Origin: Schizochytrium sp. CCTCC M209059
Taxonomy: Eukaryota; Sar; Bigyra; Thraustochytrida; Thraustochytriidae
NCBI GenBank assembly: GCA_000818945.1
Contig: KN805388.1
Span: 465,490-480,570 of the forward strand
Reading direction: 5' to 3'
DNA length: 15,081 nt
Shown here: one piece after another, positions 5,385-14,950 of the stretch
How the letters are laid out: every line of letters starts with the position of its first letter
Numbering within the stretch: the stretch's first letter is position 1
Notes under the pieces: generated by a model
The model's database searches: none
The model's input: only the letters and a program-made list of their open reading frames with translations
What the model was told of the DNA's origin: nothing
Position numbers and translations under genes: made by a program

Positions 5385-7607
5385 ATGGAGACCCAGGAGC
5401 GTGGAGCCGAAGCCAACGCGGAGCTCCTAGCCTTGCACCGCATCGATGAAACGAGCACAAGGCTTCAGCAGCAGGGCAAATATCTCGAGGCGCTCGAGTG
5501 CATGGAAAGGGGTCTCGTACTACGACAGCACTTTTTTGGCCCTTCGAGCGACGAAGTCTGGGCAGCATGCAAGACCGTCGGCCAAATGTGCAACCTTTTG
5601 GCCATGACGTACCTGCAGCAGGAGGAATTTTCCATGGTTCTTGAGCTGCTCAAGAAAGCCGAGATCCTGACTGAGCGAGACGAACATGGACGTGCCGTCA
5701 CGTACAATAACCTGGCGTGCTACTTTCGCCGCACTGGCAAGCTCCATGCTGCGCTCCAATATCTGCAAAAGGCACTGAAAGTGGAATCTCGTCTGGAAAA
5801 TGTGACCAATCGCGCCGATACGCACTTGAATCTCTGCGCGGTGCTCTCACAGCTTGGGCGCCACGCGGGAGCGCTCGAGCATGCGCAAGCGGCGTTAATT
5901 CAGCTGCAGGAAGAACTCTTTCCGGGCGCCTTGTCGGCCTCGGCCAAATCCTCCAGCAGCGCTGCGCTGGCGAGCACAGATCGCATTGCTGTGCTGGCAA
6001 TCGCATACCACAATATTGGCGTCGAGCAAGAGTTTCTGAAACGCTTTGAGATGGCCATCGACTCGTACCGCAAGGGAGTTGACATTAGTGAAACCCATCT
6101 TGGCACGGATCATGGTATCACAGTTACGCTTCGTAATTCATATCTTGCCGCTCGCCAGGCGGCCGAAAGCGCTAGAGCACGTCGAGGTCCGGCAGCAAGA
6201 CCCTCGCGTCGTGTGGCGCCCAAAAAGACTGCAAAGACTGCAAAGACTGCCAAGAGAAGCCCGCGCCTTCAGCAACGAGAAGAGCGGCGTTGGAGCGACA
6301 TCCAAAAGGCCTATGGAGATGTGTCCGCTGGCCTTAAGCCTGACCCGACGGCCAGCTCGGAGTTCAATCTTCATGTGGACTATCAAGAACAACAACTCGA
6401 GCTGCAAATGCAACGTGATATAGAGAAAGAGAGACGTTTGCACGAGAAGTCGCAAGCAGATGAACCGCATGATGGAGAAGGCAAGATCAGCGATGATGCT
6501 TTTCACTCGAGTCATCACTCCCTTATGGCGGAAGATGATCAAGAAATCAACGTCAACGAGACGCATCAAGACCCGGAAGATGAGGAAAAGAGCGGGGAGG
6601 CTGAGGAGCCTGAACGTCCCGTGGGAGCATCGAGTAGAAACACAAGCCGTGCCCCGAGCCTCCAAAAAGGAATTGCAGAGATGGGTGATGCTGATCTTAG
6701 TGAAAATCTTGCCAGTGCTCGCGCAGAGCTCGCAAGTGTTCATGATCTGATCACGCCTCGCGACGAATCTGCTCTTGAAATTCTTGAGAACGAAGCCGCG
6801 GCTGCGACAGAGGCTGCGAACAAAAGTTCGATTCTGATGCGAGAAGATGCGAACGATGATGGAGTAGAAGAGAAAGGTGATGATGATGACGAGCGCGAGA
6901 TTGATGATGCTCGAGAAGGCAAAATGAGCGATGACACGATGGAGACTCCAGATCGAGAGAGCAAATACGCAGAAGTACCAGCAGAAAGCGAAGATCAAGG
7001 CGACCAAGAAGAGAAAAGCGAGGTCCAAACTGAAAAGCCTCATAGTGGCAGAGGAAAGTCAACGAAGAGCATTGGTGACACAACGCAGGATGAGGAGAAG
7101 TCAACGAGTTCCTACGAGGAAAAGCGTGCTGACATTGTCGAAAACTTTGTACCGGAGGAGCACGAATACGACGACGACGACGACGACGACGATGATGGAA
7201 ACGATAACATTGAGGAGAAGCTTGCCGCTGACTCTGACTCTGCACCGGCGGAGAGCAAGAGCGAAGAAGGGGGTACGAAAGGAGGAGGAGAGGAAGAAGA
7301 AGAGCAAACCAACGTCGAGATGGCGGGCGACATCGAAGAATCGACTCTTGACACAAATGTAGAGAAAACAGGGCCTCAGAATGAGATAGATGAAGAAGAG
7401 AATTTGAAAGGCGATGAAGCAGATCATCAACGAGATTGCAAGCAAAGTGGGATGAACGAAGATTCCGCAGACGGCGTGGAGAGCGCAAGTCTTTCTCCAA
7501 CGAATGAAAAGGAATGTGACCAAGAAGATGAAGAGTCCAAGCAAGCGGAACAGGTTAGTGGCGGAAATGACAAGGACGCAGACGCATGTGTAGAAGGTTC
7601 TGCATAG
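5385..7607 (+). CDS. TPR-repeat protein with long acidic tail
   Basis: The frame is open upstream to a TTG at 5196, but that part reads like leader. The first in-frame ATG, at 5385 (AACGATGG), gives 740 residues. The N-terminal 260 residues contain about five TPR helix pairs (about 14-47, 66-99, 103-136, 143-176, 203-236), with typical patches such as AVTYNNLACYFRRTGKLHAA and AIAYHNIGVEQEFLKRFEMA. Their spacing resembles kinesin-light-chain-type TPRs, a fold that binds partner peptides. A basic linker with KTAKTAKTAK (about 281-290) and a charged, probably coiled-coil segment (about 330-355) follow. From about 365 to the end the chain is highly acidic and low in complexity, with nine consecutive Asp from 7170. 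No signal peptide or membrane span is seen. The TPR block looks strongly conserved, and proteins of this style occur in flagellated protists. A flagellar or transport adaptor role is inference. Confidence 0.88.
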   Translation: METQERGAEANAELLALHRIDETSTRLQQQGKYLEALECMERGLVLRQHFFGPSSDEVWAACKTVGQMCNLLAMTYLQQEEFSMVLELLKKAEILTERDEHGRAVTYNNLACYFRRTGKLHAALQYLQKALKVESRLENVTNRADTHLNLCAVLSQLGRHAGALEHAQAALIQLQEELFPGALSASAKSSSSAALASTDRIAVLAIAYHNIGVEQEFLKRFEMAIDSYRKGVDISETHLGTDHGITVTLRNSYLAARQAAESARARRGPAARPSRRVAPKKTAKTAKTAKRSPRLQQREERRWSDIQKAYGDVSAGLKPDPTASSEFNLHVDYQEQQLELQMQRDIEKERRLHEKSQADEPHDGEGKISDDAFHSSHHSLMAEDDQEINVNETHQDPEDEEKSGEAEEPERPVGASSRNTSRAPSLQKGIAEMGDADLSENLASARAELASVHDLITPRDESALEILENEAAAATEAANKSSILMREDANDDGVEEKGDDDDEREIDDAREGKMSDDTMETPDRESKYAEVPAESEDQGDQEEKSEVQTEKPHSGRGKSTKSIGDTTQDEEKSTSSYEEKRADIVENFVPEEHEYDDDDDDDDDGNDNIEEKLAADSDSAPAESKSEEGGTKGGGEEEEEQTNVEMAGDIEESTLDTNVEKTGPQNEIDEEENLKGDEADHQRDCKQSGMNEDSADGVESASLSPTNEKECDQEDEESKQAEQVSGGNDKDADACVEGSA
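6224..6250 (+). repeat. Three exact tandem 9-mers (AAAGACTGC)
   Basis: Three identical 9-base units encode the Lys-Thr-Ala repeat in the basic linker between the TPR block and the acidic tail of gene 3. Exact identity at the DNA level suggests recent slippage. Confidence 0.9.
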
Positions 7608-9221
7608 TAGACCAAGTTCGTATCGTATCGAAACTTTTTTTGACCGGTTAGCAATAGACTACGGAAATTTGACAGACCCAAAAATTCGCATTTGTATTTT
7701 CAGACCGCGGCGAGGACGCCTGGCATCGGCTCGGCCTGGAGACCGCAAATCTGGCCTTTTCGAGAGCCACGAAACTTCGTAGTAGACAAAAACTTATCCG
7801 CGTGTGCGGGCCGCGTGATGTGGTGGTAACAGGAGCTAATATGGGCAGAGAGCACCAAATTGCAATAGGGCAAAGGTAGACGCTAAAGCGCCTAATAAGG
7901 TATATCAATTACTGTCGAAGCTCCCCAGCATCCTGAACAAGCTCCTGGTGCGGTGAGCGCTGACATTTTGTTCGAGGGGCCGCTTGGGGGAATTACACTT
8001 GCTAAATGTGTTTCGTTGTAACACGGTTCGTGGTCCTCGTCACCAAGCGGTGCAACAAGCGAAGGCTCCTCCGACAGTTTGTCAGGTCAACATCGATCGC
8101 AGCAGCAAGAGTAGCAACAACGATCGGCACACTTTTTCGACTCCGAGCGGCGCGAAGTCGTTGCGCACGCAGTTCGTTGCACGATGAAGTTGATGGGCCA
8201 TCGTGGCGACTTACTCATGCGAGCCACGACCTCGACTGGGATCGACTTGCGTGATGATGCCCACGATGACGAGGATACAATTGAGCAAGCGTGCGAGACG
8301 ATCGGCTTGGACAACGCAACGTTGATAGCTAGCAATGACTGGCAAGGGATGATCAGGCTACGAGACGGGAGAAGCTATATGCCAGAGTGTGCGCTTGCGG
8401 AACACCATGTTCTTCGAGCGAGACCTCAAGGTTGGGCGCGGCGGCCTCATCACGGCTCGACTTACCGTAGCGACCCTTACACAGGGAGCAAGTCGAAATT
8501 TTTTTTGGACCAGGCGTCGAGAATTCGTCAAGCAAGACGAGGCCAGGTGCAATGCGCGCGCAACTCGGGAAGGAGTTCCCAGGTCGATTGTGTCTTCCTT
8601 CTGATGAACGCATAAAGTTGCTCATCGGGTAGCTTAGCAATCAAAAGAAGGCTCGAGAGCAAGCTGGAAGAATGGCAGGGGTAGCAGAAATTGCACCAAA
8701 GGACGCAGCAGCTGTAGCACCTATGCAGACTGGGTCATGAGGAAGGGGGCGAAACGGCATCGAAGCCACATTTGCCGACGAGATTCAACTTCTTACGGTC
8801 ACGAACCCAAGCAAGACACCCAAGCAAACCATGAAGATTTTCTTGATCAGCACGGTGGGCCCAAGCCAGTTTGCTTCCCTACAGAGACCCAGATCAAGGC
8901 AAAGATTGCCAACGTGAAGACCAAACATCGCAAAATGCAGGCAAAACCGACCGACAACGATTCTGCGCTGGTCCATCGTCGATAATTAGATGCATGTGAT
9001 GATAAAAGGGGGATTACACACAACGTTACGACGAAGGCTTGCACGGCAGTTTCGCCGGGTGTTTCGGGCAGCCAGGCCGCTGCCGAGCGAGCCTGCGCGC
9101 CGTTGAGGCGATTGGCTAAAGTGCGGAACATCGCGAGTGCCAAATCTCCATAATGCCGATTGGAAAATTGCTCCCCATCTTACAGTCAGACGGTCTTCTA
9201 AAAACAAAATTACTGACACAC
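7608..9221. other. 1.6-kb gap between convergent genes 3 and 4
   Basis: This is the longest stretch without an intact gene. It contains the 3' ends of two convergent genes. From 7608 to about 8180 I see no coding signal, only a T7 run near 7635 and mixed-composition sequence. From about 8330 to 8985 plus-strand translation looks protein-like in three successive frames (annotated separately). An ATG frame at 8184-8615 (143 codons) covers part of this but loses plausible composition in its second half. From 8990 to 9221 nothing is recognisable. No AATAAA was seen next to either stop. Confidence 0.6.
8330..8985 (+). pseudogene. Frameshifted coding-like remnant, possibly of a mobile element
   Basis: Protein-like translation shifts frame several times on the plus strand. 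One frame carries IRLRDGRSYMPECAL (about 8353-8397). The next carries NTMFFERDLKVGRGGL (about 8401-8448). A third carries GKEFPGRLCLPSDERIKLLI (about 8567-8626), continues past TAG at about 8630 and TGA at about 8738, and includes FADEIQLLTV. The first frame then resumes with EDFLDQHGGPKPVCFPTETQ (about 8836-8895) followed by a Lys-rich run to TAA at 8985. At least two in-frame stops and three frame changes argue for decay. The late Pro-rich block followed by I-K-x-K-I is loosely like segments preceding transposases of the Mutator type. I cannot confirm this, and the family is unknown. It could also be chance. Confidence 0.35.
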
Positions 9222-12107
9222 TTAGCTTGAACCATTTCTGCCAAGCCAATACATATGATACCACTCGTCTGCAGGGTGTGACGCTCGAAATTTGGCACGA
9301 GTTTCTGTGCGCGCAGCTTCTGCCCGTGCGGCGTAAATACTACGCGAGGCCGCTCGGCGGTCAGTGTAGCCTGAGAGATCTCGCATAGCTTTGGTTGTCT
9401 TGAGCTTGAGCTTGATGACTGCTGTCACAGTAGCATTCATTTGGTTCGCCGCCTTTGCCCAAGCAAAATGACCCGCTCCCTTGGGTGCTTTGACGCCCAC
9501 ATTGTCCTCGAAATCATCATCGTCGTCGCTCTCATCGTCGTCGTCGCCATCACCGTCGTCTAAAATCGTTTTACCAAAGGGTCTGCTCTTTCTTCTCGTG
9601 ACTCCATGTTGAATCTTTCCACCTTGCTTTTTCTCCTCGTCCTTTTTCCTGATCTTGTTCTTGTTCTTTTTCTGGTGCCTCTTTGGCGCGCTGCTCTCTC
9701 CCTCACCATGCCAGCGAATGAACTCCTGGAGCGTCACGACGCCGTCACCATTTTCGTCCATAGCTTCCAAGGCAATACGAATCTGAGACTTTGTCAGCGG
9801 CAGACAGAGCTCAGCGACAGCTCTTCTGAACTCTGCTTCATCAATCTCCCCAGACCCATCCAAGTCAAATAGCTCAAAGGCCTCCTCAGCGAGACTGCGG
9901 CGTAGCTCCTCTGGTGTCATTCTCGTTCGGGCTTCTTTTCGAGCGATTCGCGACGCTTTGGCTCGTTGAACCTGCGCTCGAAACTCGCGCTTCCCCTCCT
10001 TTGTTTTCAGATAGGCCTTGGTCTCGCCGACGACCTCCAAGGTTGTCTTGCGAAGCTGCATATTCTCAAGGCCAAGTCTGCGACGCTCGGCTTCGACGCG
10101 CGAAGCCTTCCAGCGTCTCACAAAGCGGCGGGCTTTGGCGCCGCGTGCAAGGGCGCACATCTTCGTTGCGCTCGCTCGTTCGAGGCGCTTGTGAGCAGCC
10201 GCGAGACGCCCACAGTGACCTCGGTATATGCGCTGGATCTCGTGAGCCTTGCGCTCTCGAAGCGTTAGCAACTCTCGATAGCGGCGTCGCTGGATGTTGC
10301 CGCGAAAGCGCGCCTGGATGCCTGCAACGCCGATGCGGACGGCGCGCCGCATTGCCTTGAGGTCATGCCGAGTCTTGTTGCCTCGGAAAATTCGCTGGAG
10401 GTGCCGAGCGACGAGTTCCTGGTGCTTGCGTAGATACCGAAGCTTGGCGACATGTTTGTGCGCGATAGAGCTCCGCACGCGGGATTGGATATTGGCAAAG
10501 CGTTTTCCAACCTCGCGATCGCGGCGCAAGCGCGCGTCTTCGGCACGCTGTCGCGCGAGCGAGATCTTGACATTGCCAGGAATTCGAACAAGCTCCCACT
10601 CGTGGAGCTGTGCAAGCGACATGTTGTAGCTCTTGGCCATGCGCAGGAAATCAAGAATGCGCCGCCCAAGCCAAGCCCTAACCTGTGCCTGAATCACCAC
10701 AATATATGCCACTTTTTCACGGCGAAACATCTCAACACGCCTTCTGCTGGCCATGCCACGTGCACGCTTTTGCAAAACTATGGCTGCGCGGTGGCTTTTG
10801 CCAAGAACGCGTCGCCACTGTCTCTGAATTAGCGTGGCGGCCTCGGCGGCCTCTCGCGAAAAGCGGAAAACCTCACCTTCTCGACTTGCGGGAAGATTGA
10901 GCGCGAGAACAGCGTGATTGCCTTCGTGGAGGTAATAAGGTGGAGCGGGCTCACCCGGACTTGCTTGTCGCGGCGGTGGGGCCGACTTGAGGGCCCTAGG
11001 ATCCACCCGCGCAAACACTTTTGGCTCGGTTTCGTGCGAAGGCTCTTCCTGCACGAGCTCGGGCGCAAATGCGGCAGCGCTTGGGGCAGCGACCTCCTGG
11101 GCACCCCGTTGCGCGCAATAAGCTTCCATGCCCAGTGGCTCGGCGACGATTGATGTGACCTCGTCTTGCCAGTAGCCACGACCAATGTTGGCGTCAAAGT
11201 AATCCTCAAGATTTGCCTGCATCTCCTCTGAGGCCGTCACCGCAAGGTCGATTTCTTCCGAGACGGCAATATTGTCAAGCATATAGGCATAGGCCTTTTG
11301 CAAGACGGTTTCTTCTGGCGCATCGCGCCAATCTGCCTTCGGTACAACTTTGAAGGTCTCTCTGCCTTCTGATGTTGCAAAACATGAGGGTAAGCGGCCG
11401 GGTGGGGGATGACGCTTGACGCCATAGAATTTCGGTGCGTGCCCGCACGCAGCGACAATGTCACGACGACTCGGAAGCTCGCGAACGCTCTGCACGCCAG
11501 GAAGCGACGTTGAGGTCTCGAGCGCACTCTGTACGATACGCTCTGTGCTTTGATCGGTTTTGCAGAGATGATCGCGTGGCGTCTCACGTGATTCGAGAGA
11601 CGAGCCACCATTTTCGTTATCGTGCTTTTGCCATTCCACGAGCAAGTCTGTTGCACTCACTGCTGCAAGTTTGTCTCTTTTCGCGCGTAACCTTTCGGGC
11701 ATTTCCCGAGGTCTTTGTCGTTTGGTAGTCTTGCCAGGAGTGACAAATTTGGGTATCCCGCCGGAAAGCATGCGTTTTTTTTGCGCTTGCTGCGTACGCG
11801 GGCAGGCCTCCGCGGCGACGCGAAAGTCCTTGAGATCGTTGCCAATCTTCATCATCTCTTGCACAAGGTGGCCGACCCTTTTCCGCGCGCGAATTGCGGG
11901 GTCGCGTTTGCTGCGCTGTTCAGCCTCGCGTTCCTTGCGAATGCGTTTGTACATGGGCGTTCGCGCTGGCGATGTGTATGGCGATGATCGTAAGGTGCGT
12001 TCTGCGTGGATGGCGGCCTCTGCTTCGGGGATCGGGTCGCCATCGGCGTCCAGGAGAAGGCCGCGCGGGAGCAGCAAATGCTGACTCTTGAGGCTAACAC
12101 GACTCAT
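9222..12107 (-). CDS. IQ-motif array and EF-hand protein
   Basis: The frame opens at ATG 12107 (GCCATCATGA) and ends at TAA 9222, giving 961 residues. After a basic, unrecognised N-terminal half, an array of about eight IQ-like motifs spans residues 423-661 (ATLIQRQWRRVLG, VIQAQVRAWLGRR, NIQSRVRSS, HLQRIFRG, GIQARFRG, EIQRIYRG and others). This pattern binds calmodulin or similar light chains. Two canonical EF-hands follow, with loops DLDGSGEIDEAE (748-759) and DENGDGVVTLQE (784-795). Both have Asp at position 1, Gly at 6 and Glu at 12, so calcium binding is expected. A Lys-rich stretch, an Asp-rich run (about 850-869) and a conserved-looking tail ending in DEWYHMYWLGRNG (about 947-959) complete it. 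No motor or kinase domain is present, so it is not a myosin. Such IQ/EF-hand proteins are common in protist cytoskeleton and flagella, but the specific role is unknown. A possible extra upstream exon is described in the findings. Confidence 0.88.
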   Translation of the reverse strand: MSRVSLKSQHLLLPRGLLLDADGDPIPEAEAAIHAERTLRSSPYTSPARTPMYKRIRKEREAEQRSKRDPAIRARKRVGHLVQEMMKIGNDLKDFRVAAEACPRTQQAQKKRMLSGGIPKFVTPGKTTKRQRPREMPERLRAKRDKLAAVSATDLLVEWQKHDNENGGSSLESRETPRDHLCKTDQSTERIVQSALETSTSLPGVQSVRELPSRRDIVAACGHAPKFYGVKRHPPPGRLPSCFATSEGRETFKVVPKADWRDAPEETVLQKAYAYMLDNIAVSEEIDLAVTASEEMQANLEDYFDANIGRGYWQDEVTSIVAEPLGMEAYCAQRGAQEVAAPSAAAFAPELVQEEPSHETEPKVFARVDPRALKSAPPPRQASPGEPAPPYYLHEGNHAVLALNLPASREGEVFRFSREAAEAATLIQRQWRRVLGKSHRAAIVLQKRARGMASRRRVEMFRREKVAYIVVIQAQVRAWLGRRILDFLRMAKSYNMSLAQLHEWELVRIPGNVKISLARQRAEDARLRRDREVGKRFANIQSRVRSSIAHKHVAKLRYLRKHQELVARHLQRIFRGNKTRHDLKAMRRAVRIGVAGIQARFRGNIQRRRYRELLTLRERKAHEIQRIYRGHCGRLAAAHKRLERASATKMCALARGAKARRFVRRWKASRVEAERRRLGLENMQLRKTTLEVVGETKAYLKTKEGKREFRAQVQRAKASRIARKEARTRMTPEELRRSLAEEAFELFDLDGSGEIDEAEFRRAVAELCLPLTKSQIRIALEAMDENGDGVVTLQEFIRWHGEGESSAPKRHQKKNKNKIRKKDEEKKQGGKIQHGVTRRKSRPFGKTILDDGDGDDDDESDDDDDFEDNVGVKAPKGAGHFAWAKAANQMNATVTAVIKLKLKTTKAMRDLSGYTDRRAASRSIYAARAEAARTETRAKFRASHPADEWYHMYWLGRNGSS

Positions 12108-12758
12108 GATGGCGCTCTTGCAGCTGGTTCTACTGCTGGTGCAGTTTCTACTGCTGTTGATAGTTTTTGTTGTCCTTTGATCCTGCTGCCACCGCCACAG
12201 CCAGCGGTCCGGGGTTCGAGCGGCCTCACCTGGGCGCTCGGACCCCGCTTGATTTTTCTACGTCGGGTTTGTCTGCCCCTTGCTTCTTGGTCGCGCTAAT
12301 TCCGTACCTTGCATAAGAGAATTTGTTACTTGATATCTTGAAAGAAAGGCCTACTTCGTACAAATGGGAGTCATCCGTAAAAGCTCTTGAATGGAAAGGT
12401 CCGTTGAGATTTATCGTGCACGAAATCGAAAAAATGTCGTCCTTCTTATTTTCTCTTTTTCTTTGAATTATCATCGAGGACCGGAAAATAAAAGAAAAGC
12501 AACCAAGAGATGCAGAAGGCCTAGGGTCTTGGCATACAATTTGACGCTGTATGTAATTGAAGAAAACCTGAGACGTGCAATGTTTTTTTTTTTTAATCGA
12601 ATGCTCACGGGGGATGGATGTAGAAACATAAAGGATAAGGTTAGGTTAGTACAGGATGTAAAAATATGTGGGAAGTGGTGCATGGCCCTTTGAATGTTGT
12701 TGCGAAGGCCCGCACGTAAATGCTGGGAACAGGTAGACTCCCCAAAAGGAAAGGTGTC
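12108..12758. other. Intergenic region between genes 5 and 4 (both minus strand)
   Basis: It holds the 3' end of gene 5 and the promoter/leader of gene 4. Features seen: a T12 run (12583-12594), a hairpin at 12210-12247, and an 11-bp direct repeat TTCTACTGCTG at 12128-12138 and 12146-12156, close before the gene 4 ATG. A minus-strand ATG frame of 82 codons (12474-12226) ends exactly at a donor-like site and may be an upstream exon. Otherwise it has poor coding character. No AATAAA in the correct orientation was noticed after gene 5. Confidence 0.55.
12210..12247 (-). other. 13-bp-stem hairpin in the gene 4 leader with donor-like loop
   Basis: Arms 12210-12222 and 12235-12247 pair over 13 positions (GGGGTTCGAGCG with CGCTCGGACCCC, plus a closing C-G), with one T:G wobble and a 12-base loop at 12223-12234. 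On the minus strand the loop reads CCCAGGTGAGGC, a good match to a 5' splice site (CAG|GTGAGG). The stem lies about 103-140 bases before the gene 4 start, so if transcribed it would form a stable leader structure. Confidence 0.55.
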
Positions 12759-14423
12759 TCAGGGTGTCTTGCGTCTTGCGACCCGCGCCCGCTGCTTGCT
12801 CTCCTGCTGGCGCGAGCTTGTGGATGGCGCGAAGCCGCGAATTGCACCGATGCGCGCAATGGTGTAGTACAAATGACGGAAGAAAATCAAAATGGCAGGA
12901 ACCCGGCCAAAGGTGCGCTTACTGGTGCGAAAAAAATGCATTTGCGTAAGCTCTCCAGGTAAAGGTGGCGAAGCTTCTGAGGCCTCTTGAGACGCACGCC
13001 ACACCGAGGAGGCATCGCGGTCCACACGCATAGACCAGCGTGGTTTTACGCGTCGACGTTTTCGCGACGACGCTGAAGACGACGACGACGACGATGGTAA
13101 CGACAAGGAAGACGAAGAAGACTCCGCCGCAGGAGCGGCTGAAGTGCTCGAGGAGGACGCCGATGAACCTGCGGTCGAGGCATGCTCGTAAAGGAGGGTA
13201 ATGTCTCCAAGCCGAAAAGTATTTTGCCATGACTGCATAGCAGTCATGAACGTCCGGAGACTAAAGCACTCAGTGAAGCTCATGAACTTGAAGTACTCGA
13301 TACCCAAGAGCAAAATGTCATCAACACACATGAGGATCATGGGCTTCTCCTCGGACTTGGGCTCTCCGATGGCGTTTCCGCGATCAGGTTGCAAGAGGGC
13401 GTTGTGCGCACGCACGACAATGATATTGTAGACGGCGCCAAGCTCCTCGTGGCCGTCGTTCCATTTGCGTGCGAAAAATCGTTTTCGCAATGTCTCGGAG
13501 GGAACCTTGTACGCGCAGCCCGCCGAGTCAACGACGAGCTCGCTAGTCCGGACGGTCTGCTCAAAGACCTGATCAAAGCGCTGTCGATCGTAAATAAAGT
13601 CAAAATGTTGGCGCTCGAGCTCAAGTGTAACCGTCTCGTAGCTGTCGCCGACTCGAGAGACGCGGTCGCCGTAGACAAGGGCTGCCGTCGTTGCGGCGGC
13701 GTCGAGGCGCTCCTGGTCGACGTCGTCGTCTTCAAGAGATGCAGAGACCTGGCCTTGTCCATAATACATGTCCCGCTGGGCGCGTGCCTCAGCGGCTTCA
13801 TCGTGAGCACTTGTCAGCTCGCGACTCGACTTGCGCGCCGACAAAGGCTGCACAAGGCTCGACGCGCCAGGCGTTGGGTCTGTAGTGTACTTGCCAGGCG
13901 CTGGTATGGCAGCTACAAAGGCGCGTCCATAGAGATCCTTGTCGACGATGTCCTCGTGAAAGGCCTCGTCGATTGTGCGTTGCAAGTTCGCGGCGTCCGT
14001 CTCGGAGACCTCGCTGCCCCCGAGAGCTTGCTCAAGTGATTTGAACTTGTACGGCATGCGATGCACGGCCAAGAGTTTGGAACGTGATTTACGTGGCCGG
14101 CGTTGGCTCGTATATTGTCCATGGTGCGTGTCACTTGAAGGTGTGCGCGAAGCGCCACTGCTTCCGGAGCTGTGCTGACGCGTTGACAGTGCGCGTCGTC
14201 TCGGTCGCGCTCGTTGTGACGGGCTTGAGGACGCCATGTTCGGCTGTTGCTGTGGCTGCGGTTGCTGAGGCCTAAAGTGGGCATAGGGGGACTCGCGGGC
14301 AATGGGGCTCGCCATGGGACCAAAGGTCAGCATGGGTGGCGAGAGGAGAAGTGGTTCATTTCTGTTCTGTGGGTCTGGCGTTCCAAACATGGGAATTCCT
14401 GCCGGGCTGAGGTGACAATGTTG

Positions 14424-14466
<43 letters not shown>

Positions 14467-14909
14467 TGTCGCATGAACATTTGCTGTTGTTCAGAATTTA
14501 ATATGCGAGGTTCCAAGGTTCCGACAGGAGCACGCATGGGAGTGTAGCCCATCGTGGGATTTGGCTGGGGATAATCAAGGGCGTTCGCATCACGATGATC
14601 ATCGCGTCGTGTTTCTGCTCGTCTGCGCTTTCGAGAGTGGGTTTCTGGGGAATTGAAGGTCTGCACAGGCTTGGATGCCGATATTGCAAGCACCGGAAGC
14701 GCGCGAGCCTCACGAACTACTCCACCTTTGCCCCCTAGCGGCGTTGCGGCGTAGCCTTGTCGAGCACTTGAATCGTTTGCATTGCTGGACTTGCTCACCT
14801 TGGCACCTTCATCGTTCTGGGCGGCATCGCCCTGCAGAGGTGTTTTTTCTCCGGATTGCATCTTTTGCTGCTGCTGCTGCTGCTGCTGCTGAGGCTGAGG
14901 CTGCATCAT

Positions 14910-14950
<41 letters not shown>

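Noticed and set aside
6138..7043. Minus-strand 301-codon frame antisense to gene 3
   Set aside because: It is a shadow of the acidic coding sequence. The sense strand carries clear TPRs and the antisense has no domain.
8184..8615. 143-codon ATG frame as an intact small gene
   Set aside because: Its second half loses protein-like composition exactly where neighbouring frames gain it, which suggests frameshift decay, and no family is recognised.
12211..12222. GGTTCGAGC resembling a tRNA T-loop
   Set aside because: No acceptor, D or anticodon stems surround it, and the bases are better explained by the 13-bp hairpin.
12639..12650. Telomere-like GGTTAGGTTAG
   Set aside because: Only two units in an interior position, so too short to mean a telomeric repeat.
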